This document shows, piece after piece, positions 1-7,609 of a stretch of DNA of 64,000 nt (position 1 is the first letter of the stretch; every line of letters starts with the position of its first letter). The stretch spans positions 1 to 64,000 of the forward strand of contig NZ_FOKB01000005.1 in the NCBI RefSeq assembly GCF_900111895.1. Reading direction: 5' to 3'. The notes beneath the pieces are model-generated. The model was given only the letters and a program-made list of their open reading frames with translations, was not told the DNA's origin and ran no database searches. Source of the stretch: Pseudomonas simiae (GTDB taxonomy: Bacteria > Pseudomonadota > Gammaproteobacteria > Pseudomonadales > Pseudomonadaceae). The position numbers and the translations under genes are program-made.

Positions 1-263
1 ATGCGCTTTTCGTCAACGGCGACGCGGGCGGCGGAGCCTTCCAGCTCGGCGAGGCCTTCGGCGACGTCGAGTTTGTCCAGGGCGGCCTTGGCGCGGATGA
101 TCGCGGCGGAGTCGTTGGCGGTCACGTTACGGGCTTCCAGCGCGGCGGCGGCGCCGGCACCGTCGAGACGGTCCATGTTGGCTTCGCTGGCGTGGCCGGC
201 ATTGGCGCCCTTGATCACCGCTGCACCGGTGTCTTCGTTGTCGACTTCATCCCAACTCAGCAT
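1..263 (-). CDS. nrdB: Ribonucleotide reductase class Ia beta subunit, 5' part only
   Basis: The first 87 codons of a minus-strand gene cut by the window edge. The protein starts MLSWDEVDNEDTGAAV and ends in ELEGSAARVAVDEKR, which I recognise as the N-terminal extension and start of the core of Pseudomonas NrdB. This subunit carries the di-iron tyrosyl radical used by NrdA to make deoxyribonucleotides in the cytoplasm. The iron ligands lie beyond the edge. The start at 261-263 is supported by an AGGAAGGAG ribosome site about 7 bases upstream. No nrdA gene lies upstream; the next gene on that side is unrelated. The gene therefore appears to have its own promoter region, which holds two NrdR-like boxes. 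Confidence 0.9.
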   Translation of the reverse strand, partial: MLSWDEVDNEDTGAAVIKGANAGHASEANMDRLDGAGAAAALEARNVTANDSAAIIRAKAALDKLDVAEGLAELEGSAARVAVDEKR

Positions 264-382
264 TGAAATACTCCTTCCTGATCTGTTCTGACGGCGTGTG
301 AACCCGTCCAAAAATATGCAATTTGCAGGCTACTAGGCATTGAAATACTGCGCATAATGTGGTCGGTAAATACCGATACTGC

Positions 383-430
383 ACACTATGTAGTGGTCTG
401 TTCTGTTTGTGGGCACACTATATGGTGTGT
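383..430 (-). promoter_or_regulatory. Two NrdR-box-like operators upstream of nrdB
   Basis: Two similar palindromic 16-mers start at 383 and 415, exactly 32 bp apart, or about three helical turns. The second, ACACTATATGGTGTGT (415-430), matches the NrdR consensus acaCwAtATaTwGtgt at 14 of 16 positions. The first, starting ACACTATGTAGTGG, matches less well. Paired, helically phased boxes are the usual architecture for the ATP/dATP-sensing repressor NrdR. They lie 120-167 bases upstream of the nrdB start codon; a clear -10/-35 was not identified. The rest of the 264-549 gap shows nothing else. Confidence 0.7.
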
Positions 431-549
431 GGTGACGATGGTCAACGACACAAGCGGGCATCGATCTTCACTGATCATCACCTGGGTCCTTGGACCATGC
501 ATGGACATTGCGGGCACCATCGCCGCCAAGCCGGGCTGTGACCGGTGTA

Positions 550-1647
550 TCACCAGCCGCGCAGGCGTTCCCAGACCTGTAGGTCGCCATTCGCTAACAC
601 CGCGGTATAACTGCCGAATTGGGTTCCGGTGGCGCAGGCGTGGTTTGGCAGGATGCGCAGCCGAGCACCCAAGGGGAATTGGGCGACCACATCCACACCC
701 TGGAAATGCGCCACGCCATGCTCCTGATTAGCGCTGCTCAACAGCAACCCCTCGATCGGCGTACCGCGCTCATCACAGACCTGGCCGTAGCCAAAATCCT
801 TTTTCTGCGATTGCGTGCCGCGATCCCGGCTCATGGCCATCCAGCCGGCATCCGTGATGATCCAGCCTTTTTCTGCCTGATGGCCGATCACTGTGGTCAG
901 TACGCTCAAGGCCAGTTCATCGGTGCTGCATACGCCAATGTTGTGCATCACTAGGTCAAAGAACGCGTAGACCCCGGCGCGCAGTTCGGTCACACCCTCC
1001 AGGCTGATGGCCGAGAGTGCGGTCGGGGTTGAGCCGACGCTGACCTGGGCGCAGGGCAGGCCGGCGGCACGAATCCGCTCGGCCGCCTCGACGCAACGGG
1101 CGCGTTCCTGCTCGGCGATGGCTTGCAGGGCTTCAGGCGTATCCAGGCCGTAACTTTCGCCCGCGTGGGTCAGCACACCGGTGAGGGTGTCGCCGAGCAG
1201 TCGGGCGATGTTCAGCAGCAAAGGGTCGTGCGGCTTGACCCCGGAGCGGTGGCCGTCGCAATCGATCTCGATCATCACTGCAAAGGTTTCGTCGTGCTGG
1301 CGGCCAAAATCGATAATCGCCTGGGCACCGGCCAAGCTGTCGGTGATCAACGTCAAGCCGCAGCCCCGGCGACGCAGCGTCAGGGCCTGGGGCAGTTTGT
1401 GCGGGGCCATGGCCACCGCGTAGAGGATGTCATGGATACCCAGCGCGAAAAAATACTCGGCTTCTTTCAACGTCGACACCGTGATGCCGCTGGCGCCCGC
1501 TGCGATTTGTGCGGCCACCACTTCGGCGCACTTGTGGGTTTTGACATGGGGGCGAAACTGCACGCCCAGGGCGTCGGCGCGCTGCTGCATGCGCTGGATA
1601 TTGCGCTGCATTTTCACGCTGTCGATCAAGGCGGCAGGGGTCTCCAT
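550..1647 (-). CDS. DSD1-family PLP enzyme (D-serine dehydratase / D-threonine aldolase type)
   Basis: A 365-residue protein of the alanine-racemase-like fold III PLP family that includes zinc-dependent D-serine dehydratase and D-threonine aldolase. Near the N-terminus is RPHVKTHKC, which holds the PLP lysine. Near the C-terminus is LPNHACATG, whose His and Cys match the metal ligands of eukaryotic-type D-serine dehydratase. Length agrees with that family. The reading frame extends 30 codons further upstream, but ATG at 1645-1647 fits homologue starts, has GTGGAG upstream, and leaves a short divergent promoter region before the regulator at 1706. Expected role: deamination or cleavage of a D-amino acid or beta-hydroxy amino acid. 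The exact substrate cannot be read from sequence. Confidence 0.82.
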   Translation of the reverse strand: METPAALIDSVKMQRNIQRMQQRADALGVQFRPHVKTHKCAEVVAAQIAAGASGITVSTLKEAEYFFALGIHDILYAVAMAPHKLPQALTLRRRGCGLTLITDSLAGAQAIIDFGRQHDETFAVMIEIDCDGHRSGVKPHDPLLLNIARLLGDTLTGVLTHAGESYGLDTPEALQAIAEQERARCVEAAERIRAAGLPCAQVSVGSTPTALSAISLEGVTELRAGVYAFFDLVMHNIGVCSTDELALSVLTTVIGHQAEKGWIITDAGWMAMSRDRGTQSQKKDFGYGQVCDERGTPIEGLLLSSANQEHGVAHFQGVDVVAQFPLGARLRILPNHACATGTQFGSYTAVLANGDLQVWERLRGW

Positions 1648-1705
1648 GGTGCGGGCTCCACAATGAGGGGCAGGGTGTAAATTGACGCCCTGTCCAGGAC
1701 TGGAT

Positions 1706-2344
1706 ATGTTGTCTTGCATGAAAAATACCTCTCCCAACGATACTCACCTGATCAGCCAGCTCGAACAGATCGCCGAAGGCTTGAGCAAGACCTTCAGCCC
1801 GTTCTGCGAAGTGGTGCTGCACGACTTGCGCGACCCGCAGCACTCGATTCTGGCGATCCATAACAACCTGTCCGGACGCGCGCCGGGCGACCCGACCACC
1901 GAGTTGGGCCTTGCGCGCATTGCCGACCCCGAGTACCCGCAAGTCATCGCCAATTACCAGAACCAGTTCAGCGACGGCCGCCAGGTCAAAAGCACGTCGA
2001 TCGGCATCAAGGGCGCTGGCGGCGAGTACGTGGCGGCCTTATGCATGAACGTCGATCTCTCGTTGTTCCGTGGCTTGCAGGGCATGCTGGAGCAGTTTGG
2101 CTCGGTCAGCGGCGACAAACTCATCGAATCCCTGGACCCGTCCGGCGCCGATGTCATCCGTGCGCGTATCGACCAGTTCGCAGCGCGCCTGGCCACCACC
2201 CCGCGTGCGCTGAAGGCGGCGGACCGGCGTGTACTCATGCAGGAGTTGAAAGACTCCGGCTGCCTGGATATTCGCCGGGCCATGGAAACCGTGGCCTCGC
2301 ACCTGGGCGTCTCGCGCGCGGCGGTCTACACCTACGCCAAGTAA
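1706..2344 (+). CDS. YheO/DauR-type transcriptional regulator (PAS-like + HTH)
   Basis: A 212-residue regulator with an N-terminal YheO-like PAS domain (about residues 12-130, with FCEVVLHDL and the IGIKGAGGEYVAALCMN strand region) and a C-terminal helix-turn-helix (about 165-212, ending MAETVASHLGVSRAAVYTY-like). It belongs to the group containing DauR, the D-arginine utilisation regulator of P. aeruginosa. It is divergent from the DSD1-family enzyme with 58 bp between start codons, so it is the likely local regulator, probably sensing a D-amino acid or its product (inference). ATG at 1706 has AGGA 6 bases upstream; a further ATG at 1718 is possible. Its last codons overlap the convergent RidA gene by 13 bp. 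Confidence 0.8.
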   Translation: MLSCMKNTSPNDTHLISQLEQIAEGLSKTFSPFCEVVLHDLRDPQHSILAIHNNLSGRAPGDPTTELGLARIADPEYPQVIANYQNQFSDGRQVKSTSIGIKGAGGEYVAALCMNVDLSLFRGLQGMLEQFGSVSGDKLIESLDPSGADVIRARIDQFAARLATTPRALKAADRRVLMQELKDSGCLDIRRAMETVASHLGVSRAAVYTYAK

Positions 2345-2712
2345 CGCGCTATCGCTTCAATCTCGACGAGATAGCCGTGATGCAATTCGGGCACCGGCAC
2401 TACGGCGCGGGCAGGGCGGTGCTCACCCAGTGCGGCGGCGTAGACCCTGTCGAATGCGGGCCAGTGCTCAACGCCGGCGACATACACGGTGACCTTCACC
2501 AGATCCGCCGGCGTTCCACCGGCGGCGTTCAGGATTTCCAATAGATTGGTCAAGGCGATCCGCGCCTGCTCGGCAAATGTCGCCGACAGGTTATGCCGAC
2601 CGTCCGGGCTGACCGGCAATTGCCCGGAGATATACAACGTGTCGCCGTGGGCGATGGCCTGGGCGTAATGCCCGGCGGGCGGGGAAGCCGTCGAAGTGTG
2701 GATGCTGTTCAT
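2332..2712 (-). CDS. RidA family enamine/imine deaminase
   Basis: A 126-residue RidA (YjgF/YER057c) protein. It has the family landmarks YISGQLPVSPDG, the Asn-rich middle and the C-terminal strand VPVPELHHGYLVEIEAIA, where a conserved Glu and neighbouring residues form the active cleft between subunits of the trimer. RidA enzymes hydrolyse reactive 2-aminoacrylate or 2-iminobutyrate released by PLP dehydratases, protecting other PLP enzymes. The gene overlaps the upstream threonine dehydratase gene by 4 bp (2709-2712), so the two are translationally coupled and work on the same chemistry. The usual catalytic Arg of strict RidA (consensus RVCVEV-like region) is not obvious at PELHHGYLVEIEA, so it may belong to another Rid subgroup. 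Confidence 0.88.
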   Translation of the reverse strand: MNSIHTSTASPPAGHYAQAIAHGDTLYISGQLPVSPDGRHNLSATFAEQARIALTNLLEILNAAGGTPADLVKVTVYVAGVEHWPAFDRVYAAALGEHRPARAVVPVPELHHGYLVEIEAIARYLA

Positions 2713-3674
2713 GAGGCCTCACTGAGCAGGGCCGCGTACTTTTCGATATCGACATTGCCGCCGGTGACGATAATGCCTACCCGCTGGCCCTTGAACCGGC
2801 CTGCTTCGTTGAGCAAGGCCGCCAGGCCCAGGCAGCCAGTAGGCTCGACCACCATTTTCATGCGCTGCATGAAGAACTTCATCGCCGCCACCAACTCGGC
2901 ATCCGACACGGTGAGGATGTCGTTGACGTTGTCACGGATGATGGGGAAGGTGTAATTGCCCAGGTGCTGGGTCTGAGCGCCGTCGGCAATGGTCTTCGGC
3001 GTGTCGATATGCACGATGCTGCCGCTGCGAAACGAGCGCTGCCCGTCATTGCCGGCTTCCGGTTCCACGCCATACAGCAGGCAATCCGGCGACAAGGCAC
3101 GAGTCGACAACGCTGTACCCGAGAGCATGCCACCGCCGCCGAGACCAACGAACAAGGCATCCAGCGGTCCGGTGGACTCCAGCAGTTCCTTGGCAGCCGT
3201 GCCTTGCCCGGCGAGGATGTGCGGATGGTCGTAGGGCGGGATCAGGGTCAGGCCCTGTTCAGTGGCCAGGTTGCGGCCGATCTGCTCGCGGTCTTCAGTG
3301 AAGCGGTCGTACAGCACCACGCTGGCGCCATATTCACGGGTGGCGGCAACCTTGGCCGCCGGTGCATCGGTAGGCATCACGATGGTCGCCGGGATGCCCA
3401 GCAACTGCGCCGCCAGCGCAATGCCCTGGGCGTGGTTGCCGGATGAAAATGCCACCACCCCGGCTTTGCGCTGCTGCGGGTCAAATTTCGACAGGGCGTT
3501 GAACGCGCCGCGAAACTTGAACGAGCCTGCACGTTGCAGGTTTTCACACTTGATGAACACCTGCGCACCGGTCAGCGCGTCGAGGGTGCGCGAGGTGAAC
3601 ACCGGCGTCGCGTGCGCAACGCCTTCCAGGCGTTGCGCGGCGTCGATGACGTCTTGGTAAGTGGGCGATGGCAT
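2709..3674 (-). CDS. Threonine/serine dehydratase (PLP fold type II)
   Basis: A 321-residue catabolic-type threonine ammonia-lyase or serine dehydratase. The PLP lysine is K53 in SFKFRGAFNAL. The phosphate-binding glycine loop GLGGGGMLSG lies near residue 180, and SSGNHAQGIA precedes it. There is no C-terminal ACT regulatory domain, so this is the short form rather than biosynthetic IlvA. The reading frame runs 24 codons further upstream, but ATG at 3672-3674 (MPSPTYQDV) has GAGG at the right distance. It is the first gene of a two-gene unit with RidA. It makes 2-oxobutyrate or pyruvate plus ammonia from threonine or serine. Related beta-hydroxyaspartate dehydratases share this fold and cannot be excluded. 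Confidence 0.87.
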   Translation of the reverse strand: MPSPTYQDVIDAAQRLEGVAHATPVFTSRTLDALTGAQVFIKCENLQRAGSFKFRGAFNALSKFDPQQRKAGVVAFSSGNHAQGIALAAQLLGIPATIVMPTDAPAAKVAATREYGASVVLYDRFTEDREQIGRNLATEQGLTLIPPYDHPHILAGQGTAAKELLESTGPLDALFVGLGGGGMLSGTALSTRALSPDCLLYGVEPEAGNDGQRSFRSGSIVHIDTPKTIADGAQTQHLGNYTFPIIRDNVNDILTVSDAELVAAMKFFMQRMKMVVEPTGCLGLAALLNEAGRFKGQRVGIIVTGGNVDIEKYAALLSEAS

Positions 3675-3787
3675 GGGCGGACCTCGTTGTCTGATGCTGG
3701 ATAAAATATCCACAAAAAGACAAATAGTAAAGAGTCGTATGTCCATGCTAGCGTTTCGAACTTCTCTGACCGTTAGAGGATTCGACG

Positions 3788-4417
3788 TTGATTCGACTCA
3801 CCGACTACATCGCCCAGTTCTCCCGATCCGCCCTTGCGCCATGGGCTGACCTTACACCCTGGGCACTGGCAACCCAGGCGCCTGCGGTCGTTCGCCAGTT
3901 GTTGGCCAGACTCTCGGCCGACGAGTACATCATCCAGGATGAAATCGCCATCCACCGTACCGCCACCGTCGAGGCTGGCGCGTTGCTCAAGCCACCCCTG
4001 ATCATCGGCGCCCACTGCTTTATCGCCAGTGGTTCACTGCTACGGGGCGGATGCTGGCTGGATGAGCATTGCATCATCGGTCCCGGTGCCGAGTTGAAGA
4101 CCTCGTTCATGTTCAGCGGCAGCAAGCTGGCGCACTTCAATTTTGTCGGCGATTCGGTGTTGGGGCATAGGATCAACCTGGAGGCGGGGAGCATCGTTGC
4201 CAACTACCGCAACGAGCGCGATGACAAGGAAGTGCGGGTACGGGTTGACGGGACCTTGCAGCGCACGGGGTGCGACAAGTTTGGCGCGTTGCTCGGCGAC
4301 CAGTGTCGGATCGGCGCCAATGCAGTGTTGGCGCCGGGGGCGCTGCTAAAGGCTGGAAGTGTCGTGGGCCGGGGGCGGGTGTTTGATTGCGAGAGCAATG
4401 CAGACACATACACTTGA
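3788..4417 (+). CDS. Left-handed beta-helix (hexapeptide-repeat) protein, GlmU C-terminal-like
   Basis: A 209-residue protein with imperfect hexapeptide repeats from about residue 50 to 200 (IAIHRTATVEAGALLKPP, IIGAHCFIASGSLLRGG, IIGPGAELKTSF, IGANAVLAPGALLKAGS). This is the LpxA/GlmU-type parallel beta-helix. The first 45 residues are helical. There is no N-terminal nucleotidyltransferase domain, so it is not a complete GlmU. Acyl- or nucleotidyl-transferase activity on a sugar nucleotide is the family expectation; the substrate is unknown. The start is a TTG at 3788 with AGAGGA about 7 bases upstream. No ATG lies in a better position. It stands alone, divergent from the threonine dehydratase gene, with a 113-bp shared promoter region. 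Confidence 0.7.
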   Translation: MIRLTDYIAQFSRSALAPWADLTPWALATQAPAVVRQLLARLSADEYIIQDEIAIHRTATVEAGALLKPPLIIGAHCFIASGSLLRGGCWLDEHCIIGPGAELKTSFMFSGSKLAHFNFVGDSVLGHRINLEAGSIVANYRNERDDKEVRVRVDGTLQRTGCDKFGALLGDQCRIGANAVLAPGALLKAGSVVGRGRVFDCESNADTYT

Positions 4418-4568
4418 GGGCTGGAATTATCCTCCACGAGGGCCAGACGATTGACGGCGCTGGTGGTGGCTACATGAATCTAAGTCGGAGGCTGAATAGC
4501 TGCGGTTTTCTTGAATCTGTACCGACGATTACAGATTTTCCCATGTTGTAACAAGGAGGTTTTAATAA

Positions 4569-5300
4569 GTGAAGTATCCGCTCAGAAAGCAAATAGGTGA
4601 TCGAGGCGAGTATTTGGTTGCCGGGAAATTTATTGAATTGTTTGGTGGGCCGTGCAGGCTGCAAAACGTGGATCTTGGCGTTGATGCTGAGTATGAGTTC
4701 ACGAATGCTGCTCACAACGCCACGGGAGAGTTGTTGAAAATTCAGATTAAGGCCACGAGTAAAAGCTTCAAGCCCGGTGTTAATAATTTTCTTGTTGAAA
4801 AGAAACACTTGGCGTACTGGAAGAATTCCAGCGTTCCTGTGATTTTCTGTTATGTCAGCCTGCAGAGCCACGCAATTCTTTGGACGTATATTGATTCTGA
4901 GCAGGAATATCTTGAAGTGGGTGGAAAAGGAAAGCACCGACTTACGCTGCATGCTTCTCAGCATCTATTGGGCACTACGAGCAAAGGCCGATTGCAGAGG
5001 ATTGCAAATCGGTCCAACAACGCATTTTTTCAAGCATTAAAGGCAGCCAGGCGCACAGTCGAAGAAATCCAAGGGGTGGGCGTTGAACGCGTCTATCATC
5101 AAAATCCTGGGCATTGCGCCCTGGTTGAAGCGCTGGCAAGCCAACTCAGACATGCGGAAACGGCTTATGAAAAAGACGTGGATGCTCAGCAGGATCCTTT
5201 GGAAAGAAATCGACTAGATCGCCTCTGGGGTTTCTGCTACGCCCTTACGCGAAAGCTAGATCGCCAGGCGGACAGTGAGAATGACGCTCGCGATGGTTAA
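4569..5300 (+). CDS. DUF4365 domain protein, putative PD-(D/E)XK-type nuclease
   Basis: A 243-residue protein whose first 130 residues show the DUF4365 pattern: helix GDRGEYLVAGKF (E14), then LGVDAEYEF (D39), then LLKIQIKAT (Q59-x-K61). This E / D / QxK order matches the PD-(D/E)XK nuclease core as found in Holliday-junction-resolvase-like and restriction-like proteins. The remaining C-terminal part is helical and unrecognised. The start is GTG at 4569, preceded by a strong AAGGAGG. The gene is clearly AT-richer than its neighbours and uses rarer codons such as TTG, AAA and ATA, which suggests transfer. It stands alone with no partner helicase, methylase or antitoxin. The function is unknown; DNA processing or defence is inference. 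Confidence 0.7.
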   Translation: MKYPLRKQIGDRGEYLVAGKFIELFGGPCRLQNVDLGVDAEYEFTNAAHNATGELLKIQIKATSKSFKPGVNNFLVEKKHLAYWKNSSVPVIFCYVSLQSHAILWTYIDSEQEYLEVGGKGKHRLTLHASQHLLGTTSKGRLQRIANRSNNAFFQALKAARRTVEEIQGVGVERVYHQNPGHCALVEALASQLRHAETAYEKDVDAQQDPLERNRLDRLWGFCYALTRKLDRQADSENDARDG

Positions 5301-5364
5301 CGGGCGAGAGATCGTTTAAAGCGGCAATGTTGAAAAGACCATGGTGTGTCGACGCGATATTAAA

Positions 5365-5383
5365 TAGAATGAATCTCATTTGA
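5365..5383 (+). promoter_or_regulatory. Fur-box-like operator before the ECF sigma gene
   Basis: The core AATGA-ATC-TCATT (5368-5380) is a 5-3-5 palindrome with both arms identical to those in the classical Fur consensus (AATGA-TAA-TCATT). It lies about 35 bases upstream of the sigma factor start. Iron-starvation control of FecI-type sigma genes by Fur is well established, so the position makes sense. The outer triplets match the 19-mer poorly. The same arms recur at 56085-56097 in front of the iron-uptake operon. Confidence 0.65.
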
Positions 5384-5413
5384 GACTCACTCGCGCCGCG
5401 CAGGTCGCTCGCC

Positions 5414-5932
5414 ATGAATGATGTTGTAGTTCCGACCCACGCCCCCGAACTGACCTTGTCGAGCCTGTACCGCGACCACCGCAGCTGGCTGGAAAGCTGG
5501 CTGCGCCGGCGTCTGGGCAATGCCTGGGATGCGGCCGACCTGAGCCAGGATACCTTCTTGCGTGTGCTGGCCAGCGCTCAGCCGATCGCGCAGATGCAGG
5601 AGCCGCGTGCCTATCTGGTGACGGTCGGCAAGCGCCTGCTGGTGAATTTCCATCAGCGGCGCAGTCTTGAACAGGCTTATCTGAATGCCTTGGCCAGCCT
5701 GCCGGAAGCCTGCGTGCCGTCGCCCGAACAACGCTGGCTGCTGCTGGAAACCTTGCAAGCCCTGGATGAATTGCTCGATGGCTTGCCGGTGCTGGTCCGC
5801 CGTGCGTTCCTGTGGAGCCAACTGGAAGGCCTGGGCTATCGGGACATCGCCGAGCGCCTGGACGTGTCGGAGCGCACGGTAAAACGCTATATGGCCCAGG
5901 CTTACGAACATTGCCTGCTGGTGGACCTGTGA
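5414..5932 (+). CDS. ECF sigma factor, FecI-type (iron-starvation group)
   Basis: A 172-residue extracytoplasmic-function sigma factor. Region 2 contains WDAADLSQDTFLRVL (about residues 38-52), which binds core polymerase and the -10 element. Region 4 near the C-terminus contains LDVSERTVKRYMAQAYEHC (149-167), the helix-turn-helix for -35 recognition. Sequence style and length match the FecI family that activates TonB-dependent receptor genes in Pseudomonas. The stop codon overlaps the start of the FecR-type anti-sigma gene by 4 bp (GTGA). A Fur-box-like site lies upstream. No TonB-dependent receptor follows, so its target promoter must be elsewhere. Confidence 0.9.
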   Translation: MNDVVVPTHAPELTLSSLYRDHRSWLESWLRRRLGNAWDAADLSQDTFLRVLASAQPIAQMQEPRAYLVTVGKRLLVNFHQRRSLEQAYLNALASLPEACVPSPEQRWLLLETLQALDELLDGLPVLVRRAFLWSQLEGLGYRDIAERLDVSERTVKRYMAQAYEHCLLVDL

Positions 5933-6855
5933 GCCGTGACGTTGCCCGCGCCGCGGCGCAGTGGTTGGCGCTGCTGGAATCCGGCGCCGCCACCGAGCGT
6001 GATCACGCCGCCTTGCAGCATTGGCGTGACAGCCATCCCCAGCACGAACAGACCTGGCAAAAAGCCCAGACCTTGCGCCAGCGTTTCAGCGACTTGCCCC
6101 AGGCCCTGGCGATGGCCAGCCTCGATCGCCCGCAACCTGGGCGCCGCGCCGTGCTCAAGCGCGCCCTGGGAATTGCAGCATTGGTGCCGACCGCCTGGCT
6201 GATCAGCCGTCAACTGCCCATCGAGGCTTGGCGTGCCGACCTGCACACCGCGACCGGCGAGCGCAAGCGCATCCCGTTGGCCGACGGCGGCAGCTTGCAG
6301 CTCAATACCGCGACGGCGGTAGACGTGGACCTGGCGCAGCGACGCATCACGTTGGTGGACGGAGAGTTGGCGTTGAACGTACCCGGCGCGGCGGCGGTGA
6401 CCGTGCGGACGCGCTACGGCGAGTTGAGCGTCAGCCAGGCCGATGTGTGTGTAAGGCAGCAGGCCAGCGGTTGTCTGGTGTCGGTGCTCAAGGGCTCAGT
6501 CCAGGTGCGGGACCTGAACGGTCAAATGACGACACTGCAGGGCGGGCAGCAAGCGCCGCTGAAAGCCAGCGGCTTGGGGGCCTGGGTGCCGTTTGATGTA
6601 GTGCAGCTGGGTTGGCGCGACGGTGTGCTGACTGCGCAGAACCAGGCGCTGGGTGACTTCCTGCGGGACCTCGAGCGTTATCGGCCAGGCGTGTTACGTT
6701 GGGAACCGAGCCTGGAAATGTTGCGGGTGACCGGCAGTTTTCGCCTGGACGACACCGACCGCATCCTCAACCTGCTGGCCTCGACGTTGGGGCTGGAGTT
6801 GCACGCACGCACGCGCTATTGGGTCACCCTCACACCGCGCAAATCCCTGGCCTGA
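5929..6855 (+). CDS. FecR-type transmembrane anti-sigma factor
   Basis: A 308-residue FecR protein read from GTG at 5929, which overlaps the sigma stop. The N-terminal cytoplasmic DUF4880 domain (about 1-65, with WLALLESGAATERDHAALQHW) binds the sigma factor. One hydrophobic segment (about 78-94, LGIAALVPTAWLIS) crosses the inner membrane. The periplasmic FecR domain (about 105-195, TATGERKRIPLADGGSLQLN) follows, then a C-terminal STN-like domain (about 235-300) that would contact the signalling domain of a receptor. The reading frame is open further upstream inside the sigma gene, but that extension has no homology. The normal partner receptor gene is missing here; the next gene is convergent. 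Confidence 0.9.
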   Translation: MSRDVARAAAQWLALLESGAATERDHAALQHWRDSHPQHEQTWQKAQTLRQRFSDLPQALAMASLDRPQPGRRAVLKRALGIAALVPTAWLISRQLPIEAWRADLHTATGERKRIPLADGGSLQLNTATAVDVDLAQRRITLVDGELALNVPGAAAVTVRTRYGELSVSQADVCVRQQASGCLVSVLKGSVQVRDLNGQMTTLQGGQQAPLKASGLGAWVPFDVVQLGWRDGVLTAQNQALGDFLRDLERYRPGVLRWEPSLEMLRVTGSFRLDDTDRILNLLASTLGLELHARTRYWVTLTPRKSLA

Positions 6856-6892
6856 CACCCCCCTTCAATGGGGTGCAGCCAAAAAGGCGATA

Positions 6893-7609
6893 TCAGATAA
6901 CGTGGGCGCGTTGCAGCTCGGTCAAGGACAGTGCCTTGAGTTGCGCCAGCACCGGGTCACGCCGGTCCCTGGGGTGCTGCAAGTCCACGGCGAGTTCCTG
7001 GCGAATGCTGCTCGGACGGTTATCCATCACCAGCACGCGGTCACTCAGGTACAGCGCCTCGTCCACATCATGGGTCACCAGCAGCAAGGCGATCGCGTGG
7101 TGTTTGGCCAGTTGCAACAGCAGGTCCTGCAGCTTCATGCGGGTGAATGCATCCACCGCACTGAAGGGTTCGTCCAGCAGCAACACCTGCGGGCGTGAAT
7201 ACAGTCCGCGTGCAATCGCCACCCGTTGCGCCATGCCGCCGGACAATGCCTTGGGCAACGCCTGGGCAAATCCCTTGAGGCCGACTTCCTCGATCAGTTG
7301 CGTGACCCAGGCCTTGTCGTAGTGCTTGTCATCGCTGAAACCGATGTTCTGCTCCACCGTGAGCCAGGGCATCAGCCGAGGTTCCTGGAACACAAAGGCG
7401 ACTTCGCCATCGGGGCTGCGCAGTTCGCCCTGAAAGTCCTTTTCCAGGCCAGCAACGATTCGCAGCAGGGTACTTTTGCCACAGCCGCTGGGGCCCAGCA
7501 TGCTCACGGCCTCCCGAGGTTGCAGGGCCAGGCGCACGTCTTTCAGCACGGTGGTGCGGGCGAAGCTTTTACGCGCTACATGAATGTCCAACAGTGGCTG
7601 CACGCTCAT
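6893..7609 (-). CDS. ABC transporter ATP-binding protein, sulfonate/taurine type (SsuB-like)
   Basis: A 238-residue ABC ATPase with Walker A GPSGCGKST (39-47), signature LSGGMAQRVAIARGL, Walker B VLLLDEPFSAVDAF and switch His in LLVTHDVDEAL. The VDEALYLSDRVLVM region is typical of the SsuB/TauB/nitrate subfamily that energises uptake of organosulfur compounds. The ATG at 7607-7609 (MSVQPLLDI) overlaps the permease stop by 4 bp. A longer open frame runs upstream through the permease gene but is only its shadow. It is the last gene of a substrate-binding protein, permease and ATPase operon. Confidence 0.9.
   Translation of the reverse strand: MSVQPLLDIHVARKSFARTTVLKDVRLALQPREAVSMLGPSGCGKSTLLRIVAGLEKDFQGELRSPDGEVAFVFQEPRLMPWLTVEQNIGFSDDKHYDKAWVTQLIEEVGLKGFAQALPKALSGGMAQRVAIARGLYSRPQVLLLDEPFSAVDAFTRMKLQDLLLQLAKHHAIALLLVTHDVDEALYLSDRVLVMDNRPSSIRQELAVDLQHPRDRRDPVLAQLKALSLTELQRAHVI

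Noticed and set aside
1..291. Plus-strand open frame at the left edge
   Set aside because: Ser/Ala-rich shadow; the minus strand encodes the recognisable NrdB N-terminus with a strong ribosome site.
4470..4964. Minus-strand open frame over the DUF4365 gene
   Set aside because: Considered as a toxin-antitoxin partner, but it lacks a ribosome site and overlaps the better-supported plus-strand gene with its AAGGAGG.
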